Of a stretch of 64,000 bases of DNA, positions 10,739 to 22,391 are shown piece after piece; position 1 is the stretch's first letter; each line of letters opens with the position of its first letter. The DNA comes from Flaccisagitta enflata (lineage: Eukaryota; Chaetognatha; Sagittoidea; Aphragmophora), in assembly GCA_965153355.1 (NCBI GenBank), contig OZ231126.1, forward strand, positions 6,758,001 to 6,822,000, read 5' to 3'. The translations under genes and the position numbers were made by a program. Below the pieces are notes generated by a model that was not told the DNA's origin, did not search any database, and saw only the letters and a list, made by a program, of their open reading frames with translations.

Positions 10739-10935
10739 GGGGTCACAATATCGTTGCGGACGGGTGGACAGGGGCAGCCAACCCCCATCCACACCCCAAG
10801 TCCCCCACTCTCATACACAAAATGCATCTAAAACACGCGTTTTTGCGCTTTTCGACTCGTGTTCACGGACGGACCGATGGACCGACGGACGGACAGACAA
10901 AGCCTCTTATAGTGTTGCGTGTCTGTCTTTTAAAA
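10739..10935 (+). repeat. Interspersed repeat shared with 63208-63410
   Basis: Both loci read GTCACAAT(A/G)TCGTTGCGGACG, then GGGCAG/CATCCAACC, CACGGAC...GGACAGACAA and TTGCGTGTCTG over about 200 bp. Function and class unknown. Confidence 0.6.
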
Positions 10936-11046
10936 AGAGAGAAAGGGGTTATGAGAGGAAAGAGGGTGAAGAAGCAGGAACCCAACTGAGGAATGAAGAA
11001 AGACCAAGGAAAGAAGGGGAAAGAAAAGGAAGAAGGAAGGCGGAGG

Positions 11047-11114
11047 GAAGGAAGGAAGGAAGGAAGGAAGGAAGGAAGGAAGGAAGGAAGGAAGGAAGGA
11101 AGGAAGGAAGGAAG
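11047..11114. repeat. (GAAG)n microsatellite
   Basis: About 16 units within pseudogene intron 3, on purine-rich DNA. Confidence 0.95.
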
Positions 11115-11214
11115 CAAGGACATGAGAGGTAGAAAAGATAAGAAAGAAGAAAGATTAAGAGATAGAAAAGAAATAAGGCAAGGAAGGAGAAGATAAGGGG
11201 ATAAGAAGCGGGAA

Positions 11215-11460
11215 GGAAAGGAAGAAATAAACTGAGGACAAAACACATACATACAGACGTAGATTAAAGGTGAGAGATCTTTAGACAAAGAAATCAAGGA
11301 AAAAAAAACAGGAAAAAAAAAAGCGAAAAGCGGGAAGGAAAGGACAAAACACATACATACAGACGTAGATTAAAGGTGAGAAATCTTTAAACAAAGAAAT
11401 CAAGGAAAGAAAAACAGGAAAAAAAAACAGGAAAAAAAAACAGGAAAAAAAAAAGCGAAA
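11215..11460. repeat. Direct duplication in pseudogene intron 3
   Basis: GGACAAAACACATACATACA and the following approximately 70 bp (GACGTAGATTAAAGGTGAGA, AAGAAATCAAGGAAA) occur twice about 106 bp apart, next to the exon 3 donor at 11499. Confidence 0.75.
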
Positions 11461-12408
11461 AGGTTTTGACTTTTGGTTTGATTTTGACCCCAAAAAACCT
11501 TGAATTTTGTTCCGCTTCAATCAGCCAATTGCAGAGGAATGAAGCAATCGTGAGTCGCCCGTTTTTTGGGATCATTCGTGGGACAAATGCTCCATTGCAT
11601 CCAACCTTTGTGGTTCGTAGTCAAAATCGATTTGACCTGGTTGTGGAAGGAAAAAAAAGGAAAGGTTGTGAGGAGGGGGGGGGGGAGAGTCGGGAGCAAT
11701 GCCTGGCGGGACTAGGGTCCCGAGGCCCCGACATGCCGGGACATCACCTTGTCCCGAATTCCCGGGACCCTATCCATATCCCGGCCCTCCTCTCCTCCTC
11801 CTCCTCCTCCTCCTGCTCCTTCCTCTTCTTCTTCTTCTTCCTCTTTCTTTTTCATCTCTATCCATTTTCGACAATGGTGGAAACAGTTTTTTTTTCTATA
11901 CTTTTTCTTACATTCATGGTAGATAGTCTGTGATCATTTTAGAATTATAGAAAAAATTTTTTGATTATTTCAAAAAATAAATTGTATAGAATTAATTTTT
12001 TTTTAAAATTGTATTTTGAAGTTTCTCATTTTCTACTTTTTATGTTACATTCTTAACTCCTCAATATTTTTTTCATTTTTCTTTTTTTTTCTTTTTGCCT
12101 TTCTTTTTGAAATGTTATATTTCTTTTTATTCTCTAATTGTTTTTTAAAATTTATTTTATATTCTATAATTTCTGTCATTGCCATTTTTTGCATCTTTCA
12201 GTTTCATTCTATCTTTTTACTTCTTTCATATCTATTTGCATGTATATTTCAGTAAGATATATAAATGAATTATTGTTTTGAAAGAATTTAACAACACATT
12301 CTAAAATGATTGATTATTCTCCCATATGATTAACTCGAGAATTTCAGGATCATTACGGAAAAATCGCCGAAATGAATTAGTCTTTTCCTCACTTATTCTT
12401 TCTCTCTC

Positions 12409-12563
<155 letters not shown>

Positions 12564-13122
12564 AAAGAAAAAAAACGAAGAGAGTGAATGGTAAGGAAAA
12601 CTCAGGTATCGCTATTGGGGATTATCTCAACTTCCGGTCATCGACAACCTAACATCGGAACATAGGGACAAATCAAAACTAAAAGAAATGTATGGGGTAC
12701 TGAATTTGCAGCATATTCTGCTTTTTTTTCTATTTCAAGTTGTTTGTTTCTCTTCTCTCTTTTTTTATTCACTGTTAATGAGTTTCAACAGTATTTCAAA
12801 AATGATGTGAATTAAATTCTTGTTACCTAGATTGTTTGTATCATTACCTGGTACCGAGACCCTATACCGAGCCCCGGTACTGCCCCTGCCCGTACCGAGC
12901 CCCCGACTTCCGGTATCCAGCCTTGCCGTGCCGAGGGACCGGCCGACCCTGCCCATGGGGTCCCGCAAGGCATTGGTCGGGAGGGAGGTGTAAGTGTAAC
13001 TCTATGGGAGACTAGTAGATGCTAGAGTGGTCGGAATTTTGATTTTTTTTCCCAAACATTAAATTCAATTATTACTCATCAATCAAGGAATCAATCAAGG
13101 AATCAATCAAGGAATTCAGGAT

Positions 13123-13275
13123 GTTCCTTGCAATTGGGGGACCTGTGCTCCTTAAGGGAAACCACGTAGGCAAATAACATTGAAACAAACGATATCAAAA
13201 TATCACATCCAATATTCCCTAGCATTTTGCCTACATGGTTTACTTGAAGAGCAGAGGTCCCTGATTGCAAGAAAT
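13123..13275. mobile_element. Short hairpin element (MITE-like)
   Basis: CTTGCAATTGGGGGACCTGT...CCACGTAGGCAAA on the left is matched by inverted TTTGCCTACATGG...AGAGGTCCCTGATTGCAAG on the right. Arms are about 48 bp and the loop about 55 bp. A GTCGCGTGCACGCGAC element abuts it at 13281. Confidence 0.7.
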
Positions 13276-13280
13276 GTTTT

Positions 13281-13482
13281 TAGTCGCGTGCACGCGACTC
13301 CATGACTCGCTCTGTCCGTCAATTGGTCCGTCCATTACGCTTAGCTTTTTTTCGCTATTTTTTGTCATTTTACTTAGTTTTAGTCATTTTAAGTTATTTC
13401 AAGACAATTTACATTTAGTCTTTTAGTCATTTTGTCTTATGGTCTTAACAACTGCACGCGACAATAAGGTGTTGGCCTTGTT
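13281..13482 (+). mobile_element. GTCGCGTGCACGCGAC-family repeat
   Basis: Starts TAGTCGCGTGCACGCGACT (palindromic head), followed by GTCCGT-rich DNA and TCATTTTAAGT units, and ends ACGCGACAATAAGGTGTTGGCCTTGTT. At least ten relatives occur in the window (16201, 36548, 38411, 38633, 46012, 51306, 51369, 58283, 60510, and inverted at 63415). No ORF. Confidence 0.75.
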
Positions 13483-13652
13483 ATACATGAAACTAGCTTG
13501 TGTATAATGTTTTGAAACAAAGTCACTCAGATAGATGCGTCCTCAATGTCAAAGTGACCAAAACAAAGTGAGAACTGACGCGATGCGTTTCAGATTCATC
13601 GCTGAAATTACTGGTTATTCCTTTCAGTTGGTAAAAACAAACAAGCAAGTAA

Positions 13653-14135
13653 AAACAAACAAACAAACAAACAAACAAGCAAACAAACAAACAAGCAGCT
13701 ATCGATGCGGTCTCTGTTGGCCCAAAAATCTTCATCATTAGAGAGGCCTTATGAACCAAAAAAACCTTGCAGCAACAGAATATACCGAAACACGAACAGA
13801 CCCCCCCTAATGAGATGGGAAGACGCGTTCAAAAATCGTTCTTAGCATGGACATGGAAAAAGCACCCCTTGGTCTTGTTTTGTACGACATCTTTAGCACT
13901 GCGACGATAATCAATAGTCTGATTACTTTGATACGATATTGCATCATGCAACACATGAATGAGGTAAAGTCACCCCTAACGATGCTTCTGACAAACAAAC
14001 AAACAAACAAAAACAAAGAAACAAACAAACAAACAAACAAAAAAACAAACAAACAAACAAACAAAAACAAAAAAACAAACAAAAACAAACTAACAAACAA
14101 ACAAACAAACAAACAAACAAACAAACAAACAAAGA
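13653..14135. repeat. (CAAA)n microsatellites
   Basis: Two blocks, 13653-13697 and 13989-14135, separated by about 290 bp of non-repetitive DNA. Confidence 0.93.
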
Positions 14136-14276
14136 TTCAAACAAAGAAATAAACAATTGACCGACAGAGCAACCAACCAACCAACCAACCAAGCAACCAA
14201 CCAAGTGTTAAAACAACGTGTCAACAAAAGGCACCAGAGCAATCACCGAGGTATCACGCAATTTTCCAAGGAAACA

Positions 14277-14456
14277 TTTGGTTGTGTTAAATGCTCAATT
14301 GTGTTGACATTTGATTGTGTTAAATGCTCAATCGTGTTGACATTTGATTGTGTTAAATGCTCATTTGTGTTGACATTTGATTGTGTTAAATGCTCCATTG
14401 TGTTGACATTTGATTGTGTTAGATGCTCAATTGTGTTGACATTTGATTGTGCAGAT
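14277..14456. repeat. 33-bp minisatellite, about 5-6 copies
   Basis: The unit GTTGACATTTGATTGTGTTA + AATGCTCAATTGT repeats in frame, giving a false repetitive ORF. It sits just left of the hAT-like element. Confidence 0.9.
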
Positions 14457-14535
14457 TTGCCGGCAAATTTTGGGGAATGGAAAACTTTTATTCCTCGATA
14501 ACGAAGGTCGAGAGGGTCAACGTCAGCAGGTGCGC

Positions 14536-14811
14536 TAAGGGCGTGTTTCTAGTGAGCGCTAAAAACGCGTTTGTAAACGTGAGACGCGAAAACAGTGTGA
14601 ACACATATTCAAGAATTTCAACTGTCCCACGAGGGAGTGAGCGAAGTGAGTGAGCGAGCCCGTGAACGGAGCGAGTGAGCGAAGCGCGCGAAGCAAAGCG
14701 GAGCGCTGCGGAGCGAGTGAGCGGAGTGAGCGGTGCGAGCGAACAAACGTAGCGAGCGACCGAGTGGCCCTTTTAAAACGCGATCGTCTTTGACTAGAAA
14801 CGCCCCCTAAC
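14536..14811. mobile_element. hAT-like MITE
   Basis: The left end AAGGGCGTGTTTCTAGT is matched by the inverted right end ACTAGAAACGCCCCCT. Flanks AGGTGCGC (14528-14535) and TGGTGCGC (14812-14819) look like an 8-bp target duplication with one mismatch, as expected for hAT elements. The interior is GAGCGAGTGAGCG repeats. A larger relative lies near 54553-55615. Confidence 0.6.
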
Positions 14812-14944
14812 TGGTGCGCCTTGCATCTGCCAAAACGACAATGACGACGAAGACGACGGCGAAAAATGACAACACCAGCAACCACAATGGCAATGACCAC
14901 AAAAAAACAACACCAACGACAACAAGAACAACAGGAAGAACAAA

Positions 14945-15036
14945 AAAACAAAAAAAACAAAAACAAAAACAAAAACAAAAACAAAAACAAAAACAAAAAC
15001 AAAAACAAAAACAAAAACAAAAACAAAAACAAAAAC
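14945..15036. repeat. (CAAAAA)n microsatellite
   Basis: About fifteen ACAAAA hexamers. Confidence 0.95.
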
Positions 15037-15149
15037 TACAACGGCTAGGAATTTGGCGTCATTTCAGCAGAACAAGGTCTGGATGGTCTGTCACTTTTTA
15101 CGTCTAAGATACGATACCATTGTAGCATTTTATAAGTATTGACCTTCAT

Positions 15150-15492
15150 GGCTTTGGCTCACCTGAATGGTTTGTTCTAACTTGGCACAGTTTGTTCCAT
15201 CAGTTTCTTGTCCTGACTGGAAGCTACGTCCCATTAGTATATTTTGTCTCACCTCAATGATTTGTCCTGCTTTGTATGTCTTGGCCACGATTCCTTTTCC
15301 CCATTTGCCACTTGCTTAATGTGCTCATGGCTCAGGTCTGTCCAATTAGTTTCTTGTCTTAACTTAATGATTTTTTCCTTTGGTATGTCTTGTCTTACCT
15401 CCATGGTTTGTCCTGCTTTGTATATTTTGAGCACAATTCCTTTGCCCTATTTGCTCCCAGCTTCATGTGCTCTAGGCACTGGTTTGTCCCAA
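15150..15492 (-). repeat. Array seeded by pseudogene exon 2 end and its donor
   Basis: Exon edge ATGGAG|GTAAGAC at 15399. Copies carry ATTGAG|GTGAGAC (unit 15246-15343, still alignable to about 90 bp of exon 2), ATTAAG|TTAAGAC (near 15355) and ATTCAG|GTGAGCC (near 15160). All lie in the following intron. Spacing is irregular. Confidence 0.65.
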
Positions 15493-15794
15493 GCATCTCC
15501 ACAAACACCGCAATTTATCCCCAACTTCTTTTGATGCATGAATCCGCCGCAAAAACATTCGTCGTAAATTAGGAGAATTTCAAACTAAATTGAAGCATTT
15601 CTTATGTACGCAGATCGCTAAGATCAGGGAAGATAATTGGTAAGCTGCACTGTTTACGACACTTGGCCTTATATAGACTTCTCTCATATTACTGACTTTA
15701 GTGGCTTACTTGACCTTAGATCTGCTGGAGAATATAAGAATAAGAAAAAAGGTTTATTTCTCTATGGATAGATGTTGCACTGCTTGACCATACT

Positions 15795-15866
15795 GACTCT
15801 CTTGGCTTTGTTAGATTACTCGCTCACTCGCTTTCTCGCTTATTCGCTCACTCGCTCGCTCGCCCT
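15795..15866. repeat. CTCGCTCA octamer repeats
   Basis: GCTCACTCGCTTTCTCGCTT-type units in intron 1 of the pseudogene, about 30 bp beyond the exon 1 donor. Confidence 0.8.
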
Positions 15867-16200
15867 CTTTACATGAGCATTAATGTGCTTACCTCCATCC
15901 CGAGGTCCGTCCATAAGGCTCTGACAAATACCCGTGGCCCTCGGCGCCGCCAAAAAGGCCCAAAACCGCGCAAAAAATCGCGCCTGTAATGAAACTCAAA
16001 CGCATTTTTAAACCCTTTTTTTGTTTGCCTTTTTTCTTTTCTTTTTTCGTGTTATTTCTGGAAAAGCAAATCTATCTTGAACGTAATAGCTTTTCTTTCT
16101 CAATCAATAAAGGAAACGACAGGCTAAAAGTGTTTGCACCTTTTTTTCAAACATTGATACTTTATCCGATCCTCAATTAAAGCAGTATATGTTTTGATAT

Positions 16201-16356
16201 CCCGCTTTACACTCCGCTTTGTCGGTCCGTCTGTAGGTTGGTCTGTCCATCCATCCATCCGTCACACTTTTACTTTTTTGACATTTTCGAACTTTTTGGC
16301 CTCACTGCCCCTGCCCATCTCCACACGACTAGGACATCTGTGTATCCAGCCTTGTT
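16201..16356 (+). mobile_element. GTCGCGTGCACGCGAC-family repeat, head lost
   Basis: CCGCTTTGTCGGTCCGTC, CACACTTTTACTTTTTTGAC and a GTGTATCCAGCCTTGTT tail match the family; the palindromic head is absent. Confidence 0.6.
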
Positions 16357-17052
16357 GAATAGCCTCGCTATCAATTTCAGGATGTACCAATAAAGATAAA
16401 AAAATAAAAAATTTAAAAACTCAGCTCCAAAACTATCGATCGCACACAATTCTGCTTGGCGTCATCTGAAAGAGGAGAATTAGCTCTTTCTAAGCTGTTG
16501 ATTTTATTCATACGCTCATTTGGCCCGAAAAAAGCATCAACTTCCTCAAACTCTCAATGAGAAAAAAGGAAAATGCAATACCGCCATAAGTCTCAAAAAG
16601 CCGAAGGTATTCTTCGACTTTTTTTCCAAATTAGAACAGGTTGTCTGTCTGACTGGTATTTTTCTTCTCAGCGATTCCACCAAACCATTGCTCAGTATTG
16701 ATGTATCTTTTTGACTGCTCAAAAACTGGGCTGTTCCCACTGCATCGTGTGAACCAATTGTGGAAACTATAGCGTATCTGAAAAAGAATACACTGACATT
16801 CGTGGTACATTATCACTGATAATTTATCAGATGAAAAATACTCGACTCGCCCTATTCAAACTTTTGTAAGATATCAGCGTTTTCACAACGAAAACGGAGA
16901 GTGGCATGTGGGTTGGCAGTGGAAGGGGCAGGGGCAAGGATAGGAAAGGCTAGTAGGACATCAGGGCGGGCAGGGGCGGTTATCGTCTTAACGACAACCA
17001 GACAAACGAGCCTACCAACCGACAGCCGACTTTGGATAAAAAGAAGGAGAGA

Positions 17053-17244
<192 letters not shown>

Positions 17245-17335
17245 GAGTGGAAACTAAGCTTCCAGAAGGCGGAGTTTTGATTGGGTGCAATACTAGTTGC
17301 GCCATCTGTGCATTTCACACGCGAACTAAAAACCA

Positions 17336-17690
17336 ACGGGCAACAAGTAAAGGAACAAGACCGGATACACTATAGCCCCATTGCATAAGGGAGAGAAGGG
17401 GGAATATTGGGGAGGGCAACAAGTAAAGGAATAAGACCGGATTTACAGCAACCCCATTGCATAAAGGAGGGGGGGAGAAATGGTTGGGAGGGTTATTTGG
17501 ACAATTGGGCAACAAGTAAAGGAACAAGACTGGATACACGACAACCCCATTGCATAAGGGAGAGAAGGGGGAATGTTGGGGAGGAAAACAAGTAAAGGAA
17601 CAAGACCGGATGCACAGCAACCCCATTGCATAAAGGAGGGGAGGGGAAATGATGGGGAGGGCTATTTAGACAATTGGGCAAGGGCATTAA
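17336..17690. repeat. Dimeric minisatellite
   Basis: CAACAAGTAAAGGAACAAGA followed by CCCCATTGCATAA occurs four times. Odd copies continue GGGAGAGAAGGGGGAAT and even copies continue GGAGGGG..., then TTGGACAATTGGGCAA. This gives a higher-order period of about 170 bp. Confidence 0.88.
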
Positions 17691-17905
17691 CGGTTAAATC
17701 GCCCATATATGCAAAAAAGCGGATGTGCGACCCATGGACTTACCAACAGACCAACATAAATGATAAAATGGTCGCTTGTACACAATCTTGTGTAATCAGA
17801 TTTCCTCTTTTTTTAAGATGAAACATTTCTTATTGAATCTAATATTGATGCTTGACAGGAATGAACAAATTCATTAAAATGGAATAGAAACGACACCTGA
17901 AACAA

Positions 17906-17910
<5 letters not shown>

Positions 17911-17990
<80 letters not shown>
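17911..17990. repeat. (CT)n microsatellite
   Basis: 80 bp of CT. The 440 bp from here to the LTR at 18429 show no exon. Confidence 0.97.
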
Positions 17991-17994
<4 letters not shown>

Positions 17995-18428
17995 CATGGT
18001 TTAAATTCCATACTTCGATAAAGCCGTATTTTTACTTCTTCGATACTGTTGACTTAAATACACAACATCGCTTCTTTAAGCTAGTATCTTCAGCAATTCT
18101 ACAACTGTAGCAATTTCTCCGCGGCTACATTTTAAAAAGTTATCATCAAGCTAGATAAATTCCATCACCTGCAATAATCCTAAATTTGTAACAAATGTAT
18201 ATCAATTCATTTGATTGCAAAAGGTTTTTTTTGGATTGAAAATGAAACGATAAATACACATAGAAAATGATAAAAAAGTTCATGCTCAGGTCCTTGGTTA
18301 TCTGTTTTTGATTATGCGCTCTAATAAAGAAAATGTCAAAATAGCAACATATTTCAAGAAATGCAGTAGAATAATTGTGAATAAAATTTGGCGACATCGG
18401 TTAAGACAGTAAACATTCAAGATAAAGG

Positions 18429-19218
18429 TGAGATCGTTTAGCGTCTAGTTTCTTAGCAAGCTCCTGAAGCGTTATCGCAAGAACTGACTCCACTGCGTAG
18501 CTGCGCTAAAGATTTGGATCGCACACCCGCTTAGGACGAATTGTTGAGATGAGCGGTCAAGTTGTCCGCGAAATCAGTCTATTCGTGGAATCCTAACGGA
18601 CAGAGAAAAAGGAAAAAGGTTAAGACAAGCTCTGTACATCAATGAAGGATACTTCTGTATGGCGCCAAAAATGATAAAAGGTCAAGGACTTACACGGATG
18701 TTGTCGAACGGTTTCCAATCTAGGCGCAGGGCAGGGAAGTCGGGGAAAAAGCATCAAAAATCGAGTCTTTAACTGAGATCGTGTAATCGAATGTCAGAAA
18801 GAAAGTCAGGGAAGCTACTTTTACTTAACCTGGAAATAGCAAAAGAATGAGTCAAAACATCACGAGATTTGAAATTATTTGGCAGCAATGAAACACTAAT
18901 AAATAGATTCGTCACGTCGTGGGAATTCGATAGAGGGGTCGAAGTCTTTCCTCCTCTAAGCGGTTGAGAAGATATAGTTCATCAATTCTCAACCGGAAGT
19001 CAGCGCTTCCGGCGCGCACGCGCGTTCCTCCCCTTCCTCCGTCGATCGAAGATCTCTCTCCTTCTTCCTCGATTTCCTCCACTCTGCAGTCGAGCAGACG
19101 CCATCTTGGATTTTCGATGGCGAGAGAGCCCCTCCTATTCTCCGGATCCGCGGAGTCGAATGCGTCCGATCGAGCGCTTCTTGACCTGGAGATGGTGGGG
19201 AATGTGGAGATTCTCACA
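18429..19218 (-). repeat. 3' LTR of the BEL/Pao element
   Basis: 790 bp, near-identical to 30139-30926. It contains a 100-nt intron-like segment and an incidental frame of about 100 codons. Confidence 0.95.
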
Positions 19219-19231
19219 GTCCCCCCATTTG
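19219..19231 (-). promoter_or_regulatory. Polypurine tract
   Basis: Minus-strand CAAATGGGGGGAC directly before the 3' LTR, the expected primer site for plus-strand synthesis. Confidence 0.65.
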
Positions 19232-20060
19232 AAATATTTGCCAAAAAAATTTCAAATCTCGTATCTAACTAGTTTCTTGTCAGGGAATACCGTTCATTCT
19301 AAAAATTTACAAGCTATGACAACATCCGGGGCTCATCTCAAAAACAAAAATTTTTAAATATTACAAAGACACTATTATAAATATCGTGGATCTCGCGCGG
19401 AAAAGACGATTCAGAAAATGGGTTCTAGGAGCGGAAACACCTACCACCGTCGATCGTCCGGGCTATCGCTACGGTCTGGTCATGAATCGCTCCTCTCGCT
19501 CCATTCTGCATCCAGTCTTCATGCTAAACAAGAAAAAGAGGTAACGATACTAGATCCACGGGAATGATGGACTGAAATAAATAATTAGACTATACGCTAA
19601 GTGGTCTATACTAGTGTATAAACTATACTATACTACGTACCAACGCCCAGTTAGGATTGTCCATCACTCCAGCACGCACGTCTCTGAAATGTAAGCGGGG
19701 GGGGGGTTCCCCCACACCCGGAATGGGTATGGAGAAACGGATCAGGAGAGTTAGAACTGATTCTCATTCCACAAATCATACGCTTAATATTCTAATTTGG
19801 TACAATTGTTCATGAGCAATTCAAGACCCCCCCTACCCCTCGACACTTACGCGGGAGAGTCGCAGGGGGGTCCCCGGTGGGACCCCCTCCCCCGACCGCC
19901 CTCTAGAGAAGCGAGGACGGCCGGCCTGTCCGTCACCGGAAGCATCTCGAGTCGCCGTTGGATGATCAACCGCTAGTCTTCCGCGACGACGTAAAACGTC
20001 GGTATGATACGCGCGATTGAAGTGGGAAGACGATGGCCGGGATCATGGCGACGAGACCCT

Positions 20061-21560
20061 CTACTTCCGGCCTTTACCCCTGCCGCCCTTTCCTCCACGA
20101 TAGGATGGCGCGTCGTCTTTCCTACTGTGGCGTGGAGGGGGGTTTCTGCCGGAAGGTGGCGCATGGTCGCTCGACGGCGCGGAATGGCGTTGAGTGCCGG
20201 AAGTCGACGGCATTTGTCCGTCGGACTGAGCGAACTCAGCGCGGATGCGGTCGGCTTCCTTCTTCGCGTCGGACAGCAGCTGGGCCATCTGAGCGACCTT
20301 TGCGTCGTGCTCACCGACAACCTTCATCCTAAAGTTGTATTGTTCGATGAGCTTCCTCGCCGATCTGGCTCTATCCACGGCGTGATCGGCAGCGTAGATC
20401 GCGCGATCCATCGGAGATGAGTTGGGATAGAAGGCCGCCGGAAGAATGTCTACAACCTTTTGAATATCCTTTGACCGAGGATGATTTGGCAACTTGATGG
20501 CGACGGCCAACATCGCCTCGGTCAGAAGGTCTTCCGGCGATCGGGGAGGGCGATGTGAAGGAGAAGAAGCGGATGCCGTCGACGTTGACGACCTGTTGGA
20601 CGTCGACGCATCTCTAGGCTTCCTTTTTGGACGACGATTCTTCTTCTTTTTGTTGGCGTTTTGCTCCTCTCGTCGCTGTTGGTCGTCGTTGACGGGAGGA
20701 GGAGGAGGTGGAGGCAGATTTGCGGCTGCCCCTGCGAGCACACCCCCTTGATTGTTCGTTGTCGTCGTCGTTTGAGTTGGGACACGGATTGGTGAAATGT
20801 CACGTGACCGCTGGCGTTGAGGAGGAGGAGGCCGGGGAGCGGGATCATGTGGTAATCTCGCGGGACCATCCATCACCGTCGATGATAACGATGCGGATGC
20901 ATCCGGCGGTCCACCCCTGCTCACCCGACGTCTCTTCTCTCTCACTTCGATTTGTAGATTGTTGGCGCCAGCGTTGGCTCGTCGATCGTCTCTCGGATGA
21001 TGTTGTGGAGGATCCTGCGTCGCGGGCGTCTGACGCTGATCGCTGCCACTTCCGGTCGAACGAATAGCCTCTGCGATCCGACGAGCGGCTCCTTCACGTC
21101 GTCTTTTCCTCTGATTTGAGGCTTTTCCACGGGAAATATCTCTCAAAGTCCCATTTCCCATGTCCGCCGTTGCTCCAATAGATCTGATGTTGATGATCTT
21201 GCACAATTGGAGCGTCTCGCGTGTTTCAACCGTCGCAATCTCTCCGTCCTCTTCAACTAATTCGTCTCTGACTCTTTGCGTCGGAACATATGCTCTTCGC
21301 TCGGCTTGTGGATGAAGAGCATCTCTCTCCGCGCGTAAGCGACGCTGCGTGTCGTGGTATATCGCAGTGTGCTTCCGCTCGATGAGGGCGTCGACTTGGG
21401 CGTTGTAGATCTTCACCAATTCGACCGCTTGTTCCTGCGAGATGGAGGACAGATCACTGATGTACGGCGGGATCACCAGCGTCGCGTCAGGTGATGCTTG
21501 AAACGGCGCCGGCGCGGTCGAGTCTGCGGCCGGCGTTACTTGTAACGTCGGCGACTCCAC
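20061..21560 (-). CDS. Extra element ORF 3b, disordered basic protein
   Basis: 499 codons from ATG at 21560, downstream of pol and upstream of the 3' LTR. It has no transmembrane segment or signal peptide, so it is not an envelope protein. Composition is Pro-, Arg-, Ser- and Thr-rich with a KKKKNRRPKRKPRD basic patch, proline runs, and a C-terminal RGGKGGRGKGRK tail suited to nucleic-acid binding. Predicted structured parts are limited to about residues 40-90 and 340-430. I recognise no family. A young copy keeping 500 open codons suggests a real product, possibly accessory or structural. Confidence 0.6.
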   Translation of the reverse strand: MESPTLQVTPAADSTAPAPFQASPDATLVIPPYISDLSSISQEQAVELVKIYNAQVDALIERKHTAIYHDTQRRLRAERDALHPQAERRAYVPTQRVRDELVEEDGEIATVETRETLQLCKIINIRSIGATADMGNGTLRDISRGKASNQRKRRREGAARRIAEAIRSTGSGSDQRQTPATQDPPQHHPRDDRRANAGANNLQIEVREKRRRVSRGGPPDASASLSSTVMDGPARLPHDPAPRPPPPQRQRSRDISPIRVPTQTTTTTNNQGGVLAGAAANLPPPPPPPVNDDQQRREEQNANKKKKNRRPKRKPRDASTSNRSSTSTASASSPSHRPPRSPEDLLTEAMLAVAIKLPNHPRSKDIQKVVDILPAAFYPNSSPMDRAIYAADHAVDRARSARKLIEQYNFRMKVVGEHDAKVAQMAQLLSDAKKEADRIRAEFAQSDGQMPSTSGTQRHSAPSSDHAPPSGRNPPPRHSRKDDAPSYRGGKGGRGKGRK

Positions 21561-21740
21561 GACCGCCTGCGACGTCTGCGGCGGCGGCGGCAGAATTGGG
21601 GGAGCAAGGGAAGGAGCAGTAAGTACCCCTTGGGGGCCTGTAGGTCGGGTCGAGCAACCTCCCCGGGAAGTCCCTCTCCCCTTCCGTCATGTTCGTTAGT
21701 GTCCATCTTATCGCCCTCACTGTCATCCTGAGTCTCGTAG

Positions 21741-21782
<42 letters not shown>

Positions 21783-21892
21783 AAGTCTAAATTGTCAGGG
21801 TCATTTAAGTCCTGTCGCTCCACTTCCTCTGCTCCGCGTGGCGAGGGCGTCCGTGGTGGAGTCCGCGTCGGCTCCCCCATGAGCGCCTCCAC
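21536..21892 (-). CDS. Extra element ORF, acidic linker frame
   Basis: A 118-codon frame between ORFs 3a and 3b, in a different frame from both. It encodes GEPTRTPPRTPSPRGAEEVE followed by a run of about 14 Asp from (GAC)n. It looks more protein-like than the parallel frames, so 3a, this segment and 3b may be one product interrupted by frameshifts, or translated by frameshifting. Not distinguishable by eye. Confidence 0.35.
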
Positions 21893-22391
21893 TCCCGAAA
21901 CTGCCGTATCGAAGCTTCGTTAGCAGCTTGTTGTCGTTTCGCCTTTCTTGCCGCCCGGGCATCGTCGTCGGCACGCCTTCTGACGCGCGCTTGTCGGCAA
22001 AGGCGTTGGCATCGAACGCGTTGAGGGCCCGAGCAGGAAGAGGGTCCGTAACGGTCCACGCGCCGGAAGACGAGTCGTTGAAGAGATGGCTGACCCCGTC
22101 GATGACGTCATCAGCTCCTCCAGCGACGGACTGTTGCAATCCGCGAAGCCTGCGTTGTTCTCTAAGGGACGCTGCCCTGGCCTCCTGCTCCTGTCTCCTC
22201 CTCTTCTTCTCCGGGTCTTTCTTCTCTTCCTCCACTTTCTTCTTCTCCTCTTCTACTCTCGCCCGCTCCTCTTCCATCCTCCTCGTCTCCTCCTCATGGC
22301 TCCTCACCAAATCGGCCTGGGCTCGCGCCATGCGCTGCCTCCTCGCTTCGCGAATCTCGTCCGGCGTGCCTTGGTTATTCTGCTGCGACAT
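21801..22391 (-). CDS. Extra element ORF 3a, charged coiled coil
   Basis: 196 codons from ATG at 22391. Residues about 30-90 form a Glu/Arg/Lys coiled coil (EEETRRMEEERARVEEEKKK) like the coil in this element's Gag. The rest is unrecognised. About 510 bp of spacer separate it from pol, so a subgenomic or spliced mRNA would be needed for translation. Confidence 0.5.
   Translation of the reverse strand: MSQQNNQGTPDEIREARRQRMARAQADLVRSHEEETRRMEEERARVEEEKKKVEEEKKDPEKKRRRQEQEARAASLREQRRLRGLQQSVAGGADDVIDGVSHLFNDSSSGAWTVTDPLPARALNAFDANAFADKRASEGVPTTMPGRQERRNDNKLLTKLRYGSFGSGGAHGGADADSTTDALATRSRGSGATGLK

Noticed and set aside
18912-19244. Frame of about 100 codons inside both LTRs
   Set aside because: LTR copies are near-identical, so openness is not evidence; no recognisable protein and no element is known to need it.
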